A DNA stretch of 64,000 nt from positions 48,202,397 through 48,266,396 of the forward strand of contig CM028330.1 in the NCBI GenBank assembly GCA_016647705.1. Direction: 5' to 3'. Both the position numbers and the translations under genes were made by a program. Positions 1 through 12,539 of this stretch are shown piece after piece. This stretch comes from Eucommia ulmoides. Lineage: Eukaryota; Streptophyta; Magnoliopsida; Garryales; Eucommiaceae. Under the pieces are notes generated by a model, which worked only from the letters and a program-made list of their open reading frames with translations, ran no database searches and was not told the origin of the DNA. The number at the start of each line of letters is the position of its first letter. The first letter of the stretch is position 1.

Positions 1-2240
1 ATTTATTTTTCCTGATTTTAGGTTCATAACAGCCAAAAAAGGAATGGGTTTCATTTTAGGTTTACTTTCTTGGTTCTCTCTTTGTTAGTTTCATTCATAA
101 TTCTCTCTCTCGGTTCCCTAATTGCCTAATTAGTGAGATTTATTTCTGAGACATTAGTGATTCCCCAAATTTCAGAGACTCAAGCAACTGTCTTTTTCTC
201 TCCAATTACAATCAAATCAATGTTATTTTAGGTAAGATTGACTCAATTTGTACTGATTAAGTTTTTTTTTTCTTTTTTTCTTTTTTTCTTTTTTTTGTGT
301 TTGTTTTTTTCCGCATTAATTTCTTAAATTTAGTTTAAATTCAAGAGTTAATCTTCATTAATCCCCGGCCACCCAAAGCACCCCAGCAGACTCACACTCC
401 CTCTGAAATTTCAGCTCCCTCTTCTCTTTCTCTTTCCTTCCGCCATCGCCGAATTACCACTATCTCCATGCCATCGCCGCCATCTACCCCTCTCATCTAA
501 TGCCGATAGGTACCACCACTAGATACTGTTACTCCTTCCCAAATGATTCACTTTCTTCTGAGCCATCGCTATTACCGCAACATCATTTGCCCTCGCTCTA
601 TTTCAGGTCGGCTTACTCTCTCTCTAGGTACTCAGAAACATCACTTAATTTCTCTTCCCCTCTCGCGATTCCATCGGGCCGCCATCGTCGCCTTTTCTCT
701 CATCCAGCATCAGGCCACTTTCTGCCCTAATTGCAAATGTCCAAGCTTCTATCTTTATGCCCTAATCGCCTGTACGAACAGGCGAGATCCAAACCGAGTC
801 TGATTGGAGCCCAATTGGATTTGCAATTCAAGATCTACATCGAAAGGTCCTGTAGCCCCCTCTGAGGTACGATCTCTCCCTCTCCACACCCCTTCACACA
901 CTAAATAATCTCTCAATTGGGAAACATTGATTTCCACGGCCAACCCCTCATCACGCCTCCATGTCGATCATCGTATCCTATCACCTCCACCATCAAAGGG
1001 AAACATTGATTTACTGCTACCAACTCTTCCACTGCATTGATCACCGTACATGTATGATTTTGCGATCTCTCTACCGATTTATGTCTGAGTTAGGTGTTTG
1101 AAATTTGTGTTTCTTACTTTGTGAAATCTATTGAACAAAGTTCTGGGATATTCTCAGTTTGTGATCAACCTTTTGATTTATGGGATTGGTATTTTTTTTT
1201 CCTCATTGCAAGGAAAAATTCTATTTTATGTCCTCTATTTTCTGCCATAGAATTTGTATTTTTTATTTTTTTATTGGCATTGTTCATTTATCATCTCTTC
1301 AACTTTGTTGAATGCCTGTTGTCGTTGTTACTTTCATTTTGCATTATATATATCACATGTTTGGTTATGTTAATATGGAAGTAGTTTAAGTTTTTGAGAG
1401 TTGTAAAGTTTTCATCTTCGTGTTCGTGATTTTGAGTGAGGAGAGTGGCAGAACGATAATAATTGATTATTGGTTATCGGTTAGTGGTTATGTTGGTTAT
1501 TGGTTGTATATGTTTGAAAATAGGAGTTAATAATTTTATAATGTTGCTTAAACAAAGTGTATTTTTTTAATTTTTGAATTTTTACCCAATATTTTGTATT
1601 GGTTGCGTATATTTGATTTGTAAATTTGTAATTGTAAATTTTGTTGAATTGTTTCCCATTGTATAGTTCATTTGTACTCGGGTATATCGATGATTGTTTG
1701 AATTTGTTTCTCTTCTAAATTTCTGAATTTGATTAGCTGAATGGTTATTGAATCTTTTGTATAAGATTAGTCAGATAGAATTTAATTTACTATTTTTAAA
1801 TTTTGTTGGAGTGTATCTCCTGTACTGTTAAACATTATTAATAGTGAGGTGAATGTGAAGAGGTTAAGAAAATACTAGGGAAGTGCCATTTACAGACGTG
1901 GGTAAGTGAAACGCCACCTTAATGTGTCAAGGCATTCGTTAACTTTGTTGATTGTTGTACGAATTGGGTAAAAAAGTTCTACACTGGTGGAGATATTATA
2001 TGCTAATTAAGTTATTGTTATTTGTTTTAGTAATTTTTGTTTCAGGCACAGGTTTATTGTCTTTGAAAACACATTTTAACAATTAAAATTCTTTATTGTT
2101 TTTTATGTTTGTGGTTGTGGTTACTGGCATTATATTCTGTATTGATAATTTTTGTGTTAGGTTTGTTGATTTTTTTGCTTAATTGCCTTAATGTTAGGTT
2201 CTCTTTTCGCCTATGCCTTCAGGCACGGGTTATACGCTAG
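1..2240 (+). mobile_element. 3' part of a Helitron-like element
   Basis: The segment ends in a Helitron-type 3' terminus: a short hairpin followed 12-15 nt later by CTAG, then a T. The left end lies outside the window. Inside, 360-1080 is CT-rich and resembles a plant untranslated leader, with many CCATCGCC-type runs, so a captured gene fragment is possible. No coding frame is convincing. The stretch 1100-2200 is AT-rich with no recognisable gene. The rolling-circle assignment rests only on the terminus, since no Rep/helicase coding is visible. Confidence 0.45.
2214..2240 (+). other. Helitron 3' terminal hairpin and CTAG end
   Basis: TGCCT (2214-2218) pairs with AGGCA (2221-2225). It is followed by CGGGTTATACGCTAG ending at 2240, with T at 2241. 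Hairpin plus CTRR end followed by T is the standard Helitron 3' signature. Confidence 0.6.
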
Positions 2241-2567
2241 TAATCTATATAATAAAATAGGACATAAATAAATCTATATAATAAATTAGTTTATTTATAA
2301 ACATAACCATGGAATCAAAGCTCGAACCCCTAAATATTTTTGGACGGTTAATGATTTTTGTCTTATACAACACACATATTAGGGTTTGAGCCGCCACCCC
2401 TACTTTAGATATGCTACGTCCATTCTCTCACAATTCTCCTCACCACCATCTAGCCCCATGGAACTAACTCTCTTTCTTTCCCAAAATTAGCAATCCCTCA
2501 ATCGCCAGGAGCTAGCTGTGCCATCGTCGCATTGTCTGCCTTCCAATTTTCAACCCTAAGTCGTCAT
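2241..2567 (+). mobile_element. Helitron-like 5' ends, cut by a SIRE-like LTR
   Basis: TCTATATAATAAA occurs at 2244 and again at about 2272, directly after the preceding Helitron terminus. This resembles plant Helitron 5' ends (TC followed by an AT-rich stretch). The remainder is leader-like (CCGCCACCCC, CCATCTAGCCCC) with no ORF. It is interrupted at 2568 by an LTR. Confidence 0.35.
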
Positions 2568-2589
2568 TGTTGGCCCCCAGATCTACCCA

Positions 2590-2597
<8 letters not shown>

Positions 2598-2620
<23 letters not shown>
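2598..2620. repeat. Poly(G) tract (23 nt)
   Basis: Uninterrupted G run inside the copy-1 LTR. It corresponds to the G-rich stretch next to 'GTGAATTGG' in the copy at 58610 and is probably expanded by slippage. Confidence 0.9.
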
Positions 2621-3889
2621 AGGTTAGTGGGAGAATTGGGTAGTGATAATATTTTTAAATAATTAAATATCAAATACGCAAGTTATCAATTTTTTTAATT
2701 GATTATTATATTGCATTTCAGCGAAAACGTATTTAACTAAGTGCATAACCAAATAACAAAAATAAAAAAGTAGTATACAACGATTTATCTTGATTTGGTA
2801 AGTTACTCTTATCTACGTCCAGTCCCCCGAGTTCCACAGGGCTTTCACAACCCACTAATCCCGATTACTTTATCAGGTAGAAACCAAACTCTTATAATTA
2901 TTTTCACAGGTTACGGAAGAACCTTGTCTTTTTACTAGGTTAAAAACTAAACTAATTCAAGTACAGGAAGAATCAAACCTAAAGATCAAACTTAACTACC
3001 CTAATTAGACATCGTCCCAATTATGTCTAAACCAATTATACTCATAAATATAAAAAACACAAGTTTCTTCCCACATAAGCTTCTACTAGCTCAACACAAA
3101 TTTTCCTCAATTAATATTTTGAAACTATTTGATAGAATTACGTGAGAAAATAAATCTGATTTAAGTTAATTAAAACACACAGTAATATATAATCAGATTT
3201 CGTAAGCAAAAATCGTTTATTAAGATATGCAAGGTTTTCGAACTAGAAAACGATTTTCAATCACAAATATATTCTAGTTACCAAATAGATCATATAAAAA
3301 AATCACATAAATTAACTTAAAAATATCTCACCAGGATTTCTTGAAAACAGATAAGATAGATCAGCGTAGTATAAAACTAGTAACGAAAACTTTTGCTCAC
3401 TTTGATCAAGAACACTTTCAAAATCACTCTCTTAGAAATATTTCAGCAAAATTGTACTCTTTTTTAAGTAAAGGCTGATTTAAACTCGTTGTTCTTGATT
3501 AATTAAATGAAATCCACATGTCTTATTATATAGATTTCAAATAATACCTATAACGTCTATTTTTCAAAACATAAGACCTTAAATGACACTTTAATACCAC
3601 ATATATAATATACTTTCAAAATAGATATATTTCATTTAAAAATACACTTTGAAAAGCTCAATTTGGTCTCAAGAACTATTTCATTCAAAATCCTTAAATA
3701 TAGATAGTTTTCCCAATTCAACTCATAGAATCAATTATTGTAAAGACCAATTAATAGGATCTTCAAAATAAGTGATATACATTTGAAATATACTCAAATC
3801 TCCTTGAAATTTTATTTTTCAATGTTCAAAACAATAGGATTTTGGTAGAAGATCAAGAAAATCAAAACAATTAAAGTTAATTGAAGTAG

Positions 3890-4085
3890 CCACTATCGGT
3901 CGACCGCCCATATGTCGGTTGACTGATAATTTGCAGTAGTCAAAATTCAGATCGTTTTCAGCTTGTGTTGATCGACCGTCCTTATCATCGATTGACTGAT
4001 TCGGCCAATAGCTTCCACTCATATTTTATTTCAAGCTACAGTTTCTATTAGTTGGTAGAGCCTTTTCGTCGATCGGTTGACCGAA
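3890..4085. repeat. GGTCGACC-type palindrome array, SIRE-like LTR copy 1
   Basis: Several versions of CGGTCGACCG / CGGTTGACTG lie 30-60 bp apart (for example 3897-3906). Equivalent arrays occur at 6125-6430 and 60065-60300, at the same place in the other two LTR copies. Confidence 0.7.
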
Positions 4086-4471
4086 TTGACCAGAAACTTC
4101 TCATTTCATGTGTCAAAAATATTTTCTCAATTCAACACTTTATAAATAACATATTCATAATATTAATCATTTAGGATCTTAAATTTATCACTTCTTACCA
4201 TATAACACATAATATTACTCATTTTAAAGTGTCGTACGTGATCCTATTCGGGTTGCATTAAGAGTATAATAGTATTGAGTTGTTTTTACCTAAGAATATA
4301 AAAAATCTTCAATGTTTTAAAAATTTCTTCAACTTCTTCATTTGCAACCATCTTGAAAATATTTTCTTGTAAATCTTGAACGATTAACATTTTTTTCGAT
4401 TCAATCTTTTTTTGTTTGAACAATCGGAAATCTAATATGAAATCACACAATAAACACATTGATTCCATAAA

Positions 4472-6879
4472 TGTTGGCCTAGTGATCTACCCAAGAGGAA
4501 GGTCAATTGTGTAGTTATAAAAATTAAAGCAAATTCTTATATTTCAACACTTAAATATTCAAATAATTAATTTAATCCTAAATTAATTAATATGTTTATA
4601 TAGCAGTGGATATGTATATAAATCTAGGTGCACACCCAAATAACAAGAAATAAAGAAAATCAACAATGCAATCCACCACGATATATCCTGGTTCACCAAA
4701 CTAATCTTGGCTAATTCAGTCTTTCGAGCCCACGGAGATTCGCACCCACTAAACCACTTGATCCCTTTAACATGTAGGAACCAAACCTTTACATAATGAT
4801 TATTTTCATAGACTCAGAATAAACATTTACAATTCCCTTTTCACAGGTTAAAGAAGAATCTTATCTTTTTTCAGGCTAAAGACTAACCTAATTCTATTTA
4901 GGAGGAGTCACTACCTAAGTCTTTTCGCAGGTGCAGGAATAACCTTATCTTTTTACCAGATTCAAGACTAACCTGATCCTATCACAGTTTAAGGATCAAA
5001 CCTAATTTTTTTTATACTTTAGGGTAAGAATCAAACCTCACTAAAAACACTCCAAGTACCCTTTTCCCAAGTAAAGATGAAATCTTTACAATTCACACAC
5101 AATTAATTCTAATCAGGAAAAAGCAAGCCTAACCTAACCTTTTTATGCAAAAGGTAAAGATTAAACCTCAATCTCTTTACCGGAAGAGATCGAAACCCAG
5201 CTACCCCTGACTAGATACTCCCAATAGTATCTAATCCGCACAAACTCACTAATTACAAAAATCGATAAGTTTCTTCCCACTTGGAACTTCAACCACCTCA
5301 AATCAATTTAAACTCAATTAATGTCCCAATAATTACTAATGATAGAATTTACGTGAGGAATTCAAAATCTGATTATAAAAGATGTGGGTAGCACAAAAAT
5401 AAGCACATAATCAGATTATCACAAAAAATCATTTTAACATAATTTTTATGCTCTTCAAAATTCAAAAATGATTTCACAACGATCTTATAATCAAGCAAGC
5501 AATGATAACGTAAATTCACAATTAAAAACAAAAGCTTGGAAAGATCTCATCAGTATAACACCATAAGATTAAAAATTAAATCGCTTAGAATGCTCAGATC
5601 GGTGATGCCAAATCAATTAGCGCTTTAACTCAAGAACTTTTCTCACAATAGATATCACAAATGATCGCTCAATAAAATATCAGAATAAAAACTCTTAGAA
5701 AGCTCAGAAACACTTAGTTCTTGATTGATTGAGATAACATGATATGTGAGAAACACAATTCTATATAAATTGATTTAAAACATGTCCTTTAACAGCTAGT
5801 TCCCTTAAGATATGACAAGTAAATGCACATATAGACCCCATATATCAATACCATTTAATCCTGTTCAATTTCAATTAAATATGACTTTTAAATAATTCAA
5901 TTTAGTGCCAAAATTATTTCTTATTCTCTAATCGAAATGATAGGAAATATTAAATAGACTAAATTGAGACTTAAAATTAGTGTACCATATCAATAGGGAT
6001 ATTAAAATAAGTGTATCATATCTATAGTAGATTCAAATCTCCAAAAGATCTCCTCATGATCTGCCAAAAATGGCTACTTAACAGCTAGTTTTGATTAAAT
6101 CCCAAAATTCCTCAAAATCTGAAACAACATGGTCAGTTGACCGGCCTCTGCCCATTGGTTGACCAATGAATGCAGGATGCTAGCCAAGTCATTTCTCAAA
6201 CAATGGTCGGTTGACTGCTCCCCATGGGTCGGTTGACCGATCGATTCAAGATGCTTCTCTAAGCCAATTTTCAACCCTGGTTGGTTGACAGATCGATATA
6301 GAGAGTTCAGCTATCGGTCATCAATTGACTGATCTCTCTTGATCGGTTGACTGATTGATTCAGAGACTTCACATTTTTTCAGCCTACGCCTATCTGTTGA
6401 CCGATCCCTTGTGGTCGGTTGACCGATCACTACTGAAACAAAATTTTCGCAAATCATTTCAACTCCAAAACTTTGACATTTTCGACCCTTTAACCGATTT
6501 CTTTTCTCGATTAACTAAATTGACACTATTAATCAATTTTAAACAGTAATTTTGCTTGGGTCAATTTTTCTTTTTCAATTTCACATTAGAGTAAATAATT
6601 GAACTTACTTAGGACCCTAATATAAACACACATAAATAGAAATCATTTTTGTGTCATGTGTGATCCTAATCAGGAAACATTAAGAGTGAAATATATTTGA
6701 GTTTTTTTCACCTAAATTCTTCAAAATCTTTAATCTCTTAATGTCTGTTTTTGCATCCTTCACAATTTCTTCATGATGTTATCTTGACTGAAACTCTTTA
6801 AACTGAAACACTCGATAAACTCATTAGTTTCACAAAAAATATCAACACTTAGTTGTCCATCAAAATCTTGGGATCAACA
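4472..6879 (-). mobile_element. SIRE-like LTR, copy 2, nested in copy 1
   Basis: Starts TGTTGGCC and ends GGATCAACA (TG...CA), 2,408 bp. The sequence after its end (6880-6916) repeats the last ~35 bp of the LTR, which is exactly what copy 1 lacks at 4471. It therefore inserted near the end of copy 1. Flanks ATAAA and ATCAT are poor as a 5-bp target duplication, so the duplication has decayed or the event was more complex. There is no adjacent PBS, so it is probably a solo LTR. Confidence 0.6.
6125..6430. repeat. GGTCGACC-type palindrome array, SIRE-like LTR copy 2
   Basis: At least six variants (GGTCAGTTGACC, GGTCGGTTGACC, GATCGGTTGACTGATC) are separated by short spacers containing 'GATTCAGAGACTTC'-like sequence. 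Confidence 0.7.
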
Positions 6880-6918
6880 ATCATCAACGTTCAGTTGTCT
6901 ATCAAAATATCTAGGGTG

Positions 6919-7190
6919 AATAGTCTTATCCTTTTTTATGATGACAATTACATTGCTATTTTCTCAATAAAAATATGTAACTACACTCCTCTTGAATATG
7001 AAAATGGAGTTTTAACTCGTTTAAGAACCGTAATGAGAAAAACATTTATAAAAAAATATTCAATATAAACCACAAAACATTATTGCTCCCCCTTTCTAAT
7101 TATATTCATGAATTCATGCCAGAAGAACATATACTCTTTTAAAAAACATCATACAATTTCTTCTAATTTGTCATCTAAAAAAGTGGGGAC
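6919..7190 (-). mobile_element. Possible SIRE-like internal remnant with PPT-like tract
   Basis: Read on the minus strand this region contains AAAGGGGGAG (about 7083-7093) preceded by 'TCTGGCATGAATTCATGAAT', resembling the stretch upstream of the 3' LTR in SIRE elements. No protein is readable. Confidence 0.3.
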
Positions 7191-9720
7191 GAAGGATCAA
7201 AATATCTATTTCAAACCCTTAATTTTTTAAAAATAATTACTCATTATTAGATTGGAAAATTATTGTGGGAATTATTATTCTTGGAAATAATATTGTAAAA
7301 AATCAAAATTTTTATCTTTGAAATTAATTTGTTTTGGACATTTTCAGTTTTGTAAAAATTATTTCTCAATAAACCACACAAACTAATTTATAACAACAAC
7401 ATTCTTATTTAAGATTCAAAAATTAATTAGCACATTAAAAATAATATTTCTACCTATTGTTTACCTATTTTAATAACATAATTTTAATAAAATGATTTTA
7501 TTAATATCATTTTAAGTATACCTATTGGGAGAAGTGAAATCCCTTTTTGGAGAGATTTAGAAAATAACATATGTTTCAATTGTATTTAAAAATTCTATCC
7601 TCCTTTGAAATTCCATTATACAAATTTAATGAATTTTACAAATTCCTTTTAGTAGCACCCAAACAACAGATTCAAAAAAACAAAAAAAAATTGAAATTCT
7701 TTTTCAAAGTGAAATCCCTCCTTAAATTACCTTACACAAAGGCAACCTATAATTAATTATCAAAAGACTATATAGTTAGAAGCCCTTAGATTGGGTTTGA
7801 GTAAGAGATTTGACAAATTCCTGAAATTTGTAAATGATAAAATTTCAAAATTCTGAATTGTAAAATTCTATTATTATCAAATTCCTTGTTTGCATATTTA
7901 GATTAAAAAATTGATTGCATAATTTAATAATTTCCTCATTTGGAAAGACAAATATTTGTATGCAGAATTTTAAAATCCATTAAATTTTAATAATAGAAAA
8001 TTTTAAAATATACCTAATAATGTAATTTTTATTTTTTTTAAATTTAAAAATATAATTTCTCTACCTATTTTAATAATATCATTTTAATTACATAATTTTT
8101 CTACCTATTTTAGTAATATAATTTTTATTATACTATTTTTATACTATTTTAATTGTACTATTTTTATACTAATTTTAGTAATATCATTTTAATTATACTA
8201 TTTTTATACCTATGGTTTAGCTATTATAAAATTTTAATTATACTATTTTTATAGTATTTGAAATACACTATTTTTAAACCTATTTTAATAATATAATTTT
8301 ATTAAGGATATTTTTTTGGGCCCCAAAAGCTCTTATATACTTATGTTTTAACCCACTAAATTTAATTAATGAACCAAAGCTACATTATAAATACTGCATT
8401 GGTTGTTTTTTTTTTTTTTTTTTTTTTTTTAAGTTACAATTCTCTTAAAAATCTACTGCTTCATTAAATACATTTAACCAATCAAATTATAGGTGCCTGA
8501 ACATCAATAATGAGATTCTGTTGAAATAAAAAATAAAAAATAAAAAATAATTTTTTTTTTCTCTAATTGGGCCGAAACGGGTGGGGCCCATTTTAATTAA
8601 AGTCTTATATTATCTTAATTAAAGTCTTATAGTTGGGGTTTTGGCCAAACAAACTTTTTATTAATATCATTTTAAGTATATCTATTGGAAGCAGTGAAAT
8701 CCCTTTTAGGAGGAATTTGGAAATAACACATATTTTGAAAGGATTTAAAAATTATCTCTCCCCCATTTGAAATTCTATTTTACGAATTTAATGGATTTTG
8801 TAAATCTTTTTTAGTAGCACCCAAATAAGGGATTTTAAAAATGTATTTTTTGAAATTCCTTTTCAAAGTGAAATCACTCATTGAATTACCTTACACTAAG
8901 GCCATAAATATTAATTATTAAATGATTAAATAATTAGAAACGCTTAGGTTGCGTTTGGGTAAGAAATTTAATAAATTCTTGAAATTTGTAAATGATGGAA
9001 TATTTGAATTTGGGATTTTTAAAATCCAATTTTTAGAAATTTTATATTTGGATAACTATGTTAGATGAAAAAATTGATTGTGTAATTTCATAATTTTCTA
9101 GTTTGGATAAACAAGTATTTGCACACAGAATTTTGAAATTCATTAATTTTTAATAATGAAAATATGAAAATATACCTAATAATATGATTTTTATTTTAAT
9201 TATTTGAAAATATAATTTTTATATCTATTTTAATAATATAATTTTAGTAATATAATTTTAATTACACTTTTGTTATACCCATTTTAATAATATAATTTTA
9301 ATTATACTATTTTTTGTATTATATATTTTAATTGTACTACTTTTATACTAATTTTAAAAGTATCATTTTAATTGCAATATCTCTATATCTATTGTTTACC
9401 TATTATATAATTTTTATTATACTATTTTTATAACTACTTTAATTATATTATTTTTATACCTATTTTAATAATACAATTTCAATAATAGAATTTTTCTAAT
9501 ATCATTTTAAATATACTTATTGGGAGAAGTGAAATTCCTCTTTGGAAGGATGCAGAAATAGAACATGTTTCTAACGGATTTGAAAATTTTATTTTCCCTC
9601 TTTGAAATTTTATTTTATAAATTTAATGAATTTTATAAATCTTTTTTAGTAGCACCCAAATACTTGTTTCTAAAGGATTTGAAAATTTCATTTTCTCCCT
9701 TTGAAATTCTATTTTATAAA
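7191..9720. repeat. AT-rich direct repeats, probably non-autonomous DNA transposon debris
   Basis: A unit beginning 'AATATCATTTTAAGTATAC' and containing 'TTTTAGTAGCACCCAAA' and 'GAAATTTGTAAATGAT' occurs from about 7505, again from about 8661, and in part from about 9490 (plus a short echo to 9720). Between units are runs of 'TTTTAATAATATAATTTTAATTA'. The ends of each unit are partly inverted relative to each other, as in MITE-like elements. No coding sequence is present. Confidence 0.5.
8306..8655. mobile_element. 350-bp insertion with 9-bp target duplication
   Basis: It is bounded by TTTTATTAA at 8297-8305 and 8656-8664. Removing it restores the AT-rich repeat unit seen next to it. It carries TGGGCCCC near the left end and GGGGCCCA about 70 bp from the right end, a poly(T) run at about 8408-8430 and TAAAAAA-type repeats. 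A 9-bp duplication suggests a Mutator-like element, but clear terminal inverted repeats are not visible. Confidence 0.5.
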
Positions 9721-10875
9721 TGTTAGAAATAATGGTGAAAATACAAATTTTTAATAAATATAATTAAATATTAACTAAGATTATTTTCAATGAATATTTC
9801 TCAATATGTCACAAATATATTTACAATGAAATAATACTAAAAAACAATAGCACAAATATATTTACAATGAAATAATACTCCAAAACAATAAAAAATAAAC
9901 TCCTATAATGAGATTTGTTGTTGAATGCAACTTAATATAAAATAATTCATTGTAAATATTCAGAAACCCAATACATGCAACAATAAATATTTCAGATTGT
10001 AAAATATATGAAAGTAGTGAATAAATAAAATTATACTTACAGTCCTTTACTGATGACAATATAAAAAAATTATACCAATTGAGACTATCGTTTAACGATA
10101 TTTTCTTAAAGAAAATTTCTCCTCCGCTTAGGTGCTTACGGTTGCTCAGACGTTTGCTTCTCAAGATACAACGATTACAATCCTTCGATACTAGCACTTG
10201 AAATCAAAGGATCTGGCGAACAAAATAAGTGTTGAATTCTCTCTCAAGAATAAACTTGTAAAATAGACTAAAAGTGTAAGTGTAGTGCAAGATATCTTAA
10301 GTTTCATGCCTAAATGATAATGCAAACTTCTCTATTTATAGAATACCAAATGAGTAACTCCAACATACCAAAAGTCTCACTTTAAAATCACTAAGAACAC
10401 TCTAAGGCCACTAAGAACACTTTAAGGCCACTAAGAATTGATCACATGTAACTTCTTATTAAAAATGAGTTACAAATATGAAAAGACAAGTCTTGTTTGG
10501 TTAGAAAATTGCTTGAATCAATTTAAAGAAAATTCTAGAAAGAATTCTCTATACTTGGATCAACCCAAGTCCAAACCTAAACCCACGACCCATGACCTGA
10601 TCCAGATCTATAATCCAAAATGGATTACAAAAGTGGTTTAAGTATTTTTCATCAACCAATGTGGAATTGCTCATTTTGCATACTTCAATTAACTTCATGA
10701 GACTACTTTGAAAGACAATTTCTCATTTACATCTTAATGATTTTTGACAAATTAATATTTCATGTTCATTTTCTCACTAAGAATAATGTATTGATACATA
10801 AAATATATCGACTAATAATTAAATCACATAAAAATGATCAGACCTAAAATAGTCCAACATCATTTTTGTCTAACA
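9721..10875 (-). mobile_element. Copia A, 3' LTR
   Basis: Begins TGTTAGAAATAATG and ends TTTGTCTAACA (inverted TGTTAGA/TCTAACA). It is followed on its internal side by ATTCTCCACATGAATG, the reverse complement of a PPT ending GTGGAGAAT. It aligns with 13733-14488, the truncated 5' LTR. Orientation follows from gag and the PPT. Confidence 0.75.
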
Positions 10876-11316
10876 ATTCTCCACATGAATGAAATTAGCT
10901 GGATAAATATGCATATGTAATGTAGAAACAAAAGAGTGAAATCAATAAGAGAACAAGTGCGTCGGGCTAGGTAGCTTTTGCCCTTGAACCTTCCATAGTG
11001 AGAATCTATTGAATTTACTCAGCCAACTAGTGAACTTGATGTCTTGAACTGTTCGGACTTTGGTGTAAACCAAGACAATAGAAATCACACAGTTGTCTTT
11101 AGACACAATTCGTTCTATGGTTGTATTCATTTTGGCCCTGAACAGTCTAGTTGTTTTGTGAGTGCTCTAGAGAATTTAGCCTTCTCATTCTCACCTTCAT
11201 AATTCAGTTGTCCCTTTGAACCTACATCTTGGGATCTCCAGTCAAGTAAGTTGGGTTGCCTTTATGATGACTATTTTGTTATAAACTTAGCCTCATTCCC
11301 CCTCAATGATCAGTTA

Positions 11317-11406
11317 ACTCCCTCTCAAGTTTGACCTTTGGTCAGTAGATCTGCAACGTTATCTTTTGACTTTATAAAGTCAATTTTGACAACTTCATTT
11401 CGGGAT
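11317..11406 (-). pseudogene. Copia A RNase H C-terminal fragment
   Basis: Minus-strand translation reads KIDFIKSKDNVADLLTKG and then reaches a stop. This matches the conserved end of copia RNase H (..D.F..S..N.AD.LTKG). It is the only pol remnant of this element and fixes the orientation toward the LTR at 9721-10875. Confidence 0.7.
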
Positions 11407-11432
11407 TAATTATTTAATGGTATTGTGTCTCT

Positions 11433-11435
<3 letters not shown>

Positions 11436-11491
<56 letters not shown>
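11436..11491. repeat. (TA)n microsatellite
   Basis: About 28 uninterrupted TA units. Confidence 0.95.
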
Positions 11492-11494
<3 letters not shown>

Positions 11495-12334
11495 GACTTA
11501 CCATTGTACACAACTTTGTACCCTATTAATAATTCACTATATATCTCAACATAGATAAATTATTGGCACACCATTATTTTTTATTTAAAAATAAGTAAAT
11601 AAATTTGAAAACTATTTAATTTTTCACAAGTTTTAATGTGGACCTCCAAATTCATACTTCTTTGGAGAATCTCAATAACGCCATATCTTTTCCACATTGT
11701 AATAACATATCAAGAATAAGAAAACAATGAGATAACTTGATTTAATATTTTTAAGAAATACCAATCAAGCTCCTTATTCTTGAATTTATTTAACACATTA
11801 TCAAATAATATATGAATTTATTTGCCAACATCATAATGTCAAATTACACATGTCATTACATTATACTTATTATAATTCACATAAAAATTAAACAAGTCGG
11901 TAAATTCTTGGCTCAATTTACTGCTAAGACTCAAATTTATTTTCATATTTCAAAAAAAAAATTACCAAATTATCAAGACACTCTCACATTTTAAGTATTG
12001 TAGATTGGCCTCATACTTTTCTAACATTTATATAAGATGTTTTGAACAACCTCTTATGGAATACATATCTCTCCATAAGTTCTTGAATTATCAATAGAAT
12101 ATTAAAATATTTTTCCTCTAATTTTGCACAAATCAATTTAGAGATTTCACACTTATTTCAAAAAGAAGTTTTCATTAATTTGACTTCACACTCAAATCTT
12201 ACGTATATGACTTGAAATTATTTTTGTGTCTTTTTGTTTTTTAAGCCAAGTTAATTAAAAATTTAGTAATGCCAATCTTCCAAAGGCTCAATAATAAAAT
12301 AAAACAAAACAAATTAAAATGCTTTTTTTTTTTT

Positions 12335-12335
12335 A

Positions 12336-12404
<69 letters not shown>
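12335..12404. repeat. (TTA)n microsatellite
   Basis: About 23 trinucleotide units, preceded by poly(T). Confidence 0.95.
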
Positions 12405-12406
<2 letters not shown>

Positions 12407-12539
12407 TACGTATTTTTTATTAATACTGTCACATCACATAATGCATTAAAAGTTTATTCTATGAGATATTTCTCATATGTATAACATTCATTAAGCCAAA
12501 AGATATATCTCATCAACATTATCATAAAGATTATCGACA

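Larger units (their letters stand above)
2568..6918 (-). mobile_element. SIRE-like Ty1/copia LTR, copy 1 (split by a nested copy)
   Basis: It begins TGTTGGCCCCCAGATCTACC and aligns along its length with the copies at 4472 and 58610. Shared landmarks are a G-rich tract near the left end, a 'cccactaa' region, arrays of GGTCGACC-like palindromes and the right end near CATCAAAATC. Read on the minus strand the LTR starts TGTTGATCC, as in SIRE-type copia LTRs. The last ~39 bp (6880-6918) are separated from the body (2568-4471) by a second LTR. Class is inferred from LTR layout, since no coding region is attached. Confidence 0.55.
10876..12539 (-). mobile_element. Copia A, internal region with pol deleted
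   Basis: Between the gag remnant and the 3' LTR there is only about 1.6 kb. The left part is 3' untranslated sequence typical of this copia type, then comes the end of RNase H, then AT-rich sequence with two microsatellites. No integrase or reverse transcriptase is readable, so nearly all of pol has been lost. Confidence 0.55.

Noticed and set aside
500..803. Two overlapping plus-strand frames in the CT-rich region
   Set aside because: Low-complexity Ser/His/Pro translations with no homology or conserved start; more likely an untranslated leader inside the Helitron.
8317..8590. TGGGCCCC/GGGGCCCA as terminal inverted repeats of a MITE
   Set aside because: Only 8 bp match and no target duplication adjoins them; the 9-bp duplication lies further out at 8297/8656.
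12269..12484. 71-codon frame with a long tyrosine run
   Set aside because: Translation of the (TTA)n microsatellite.
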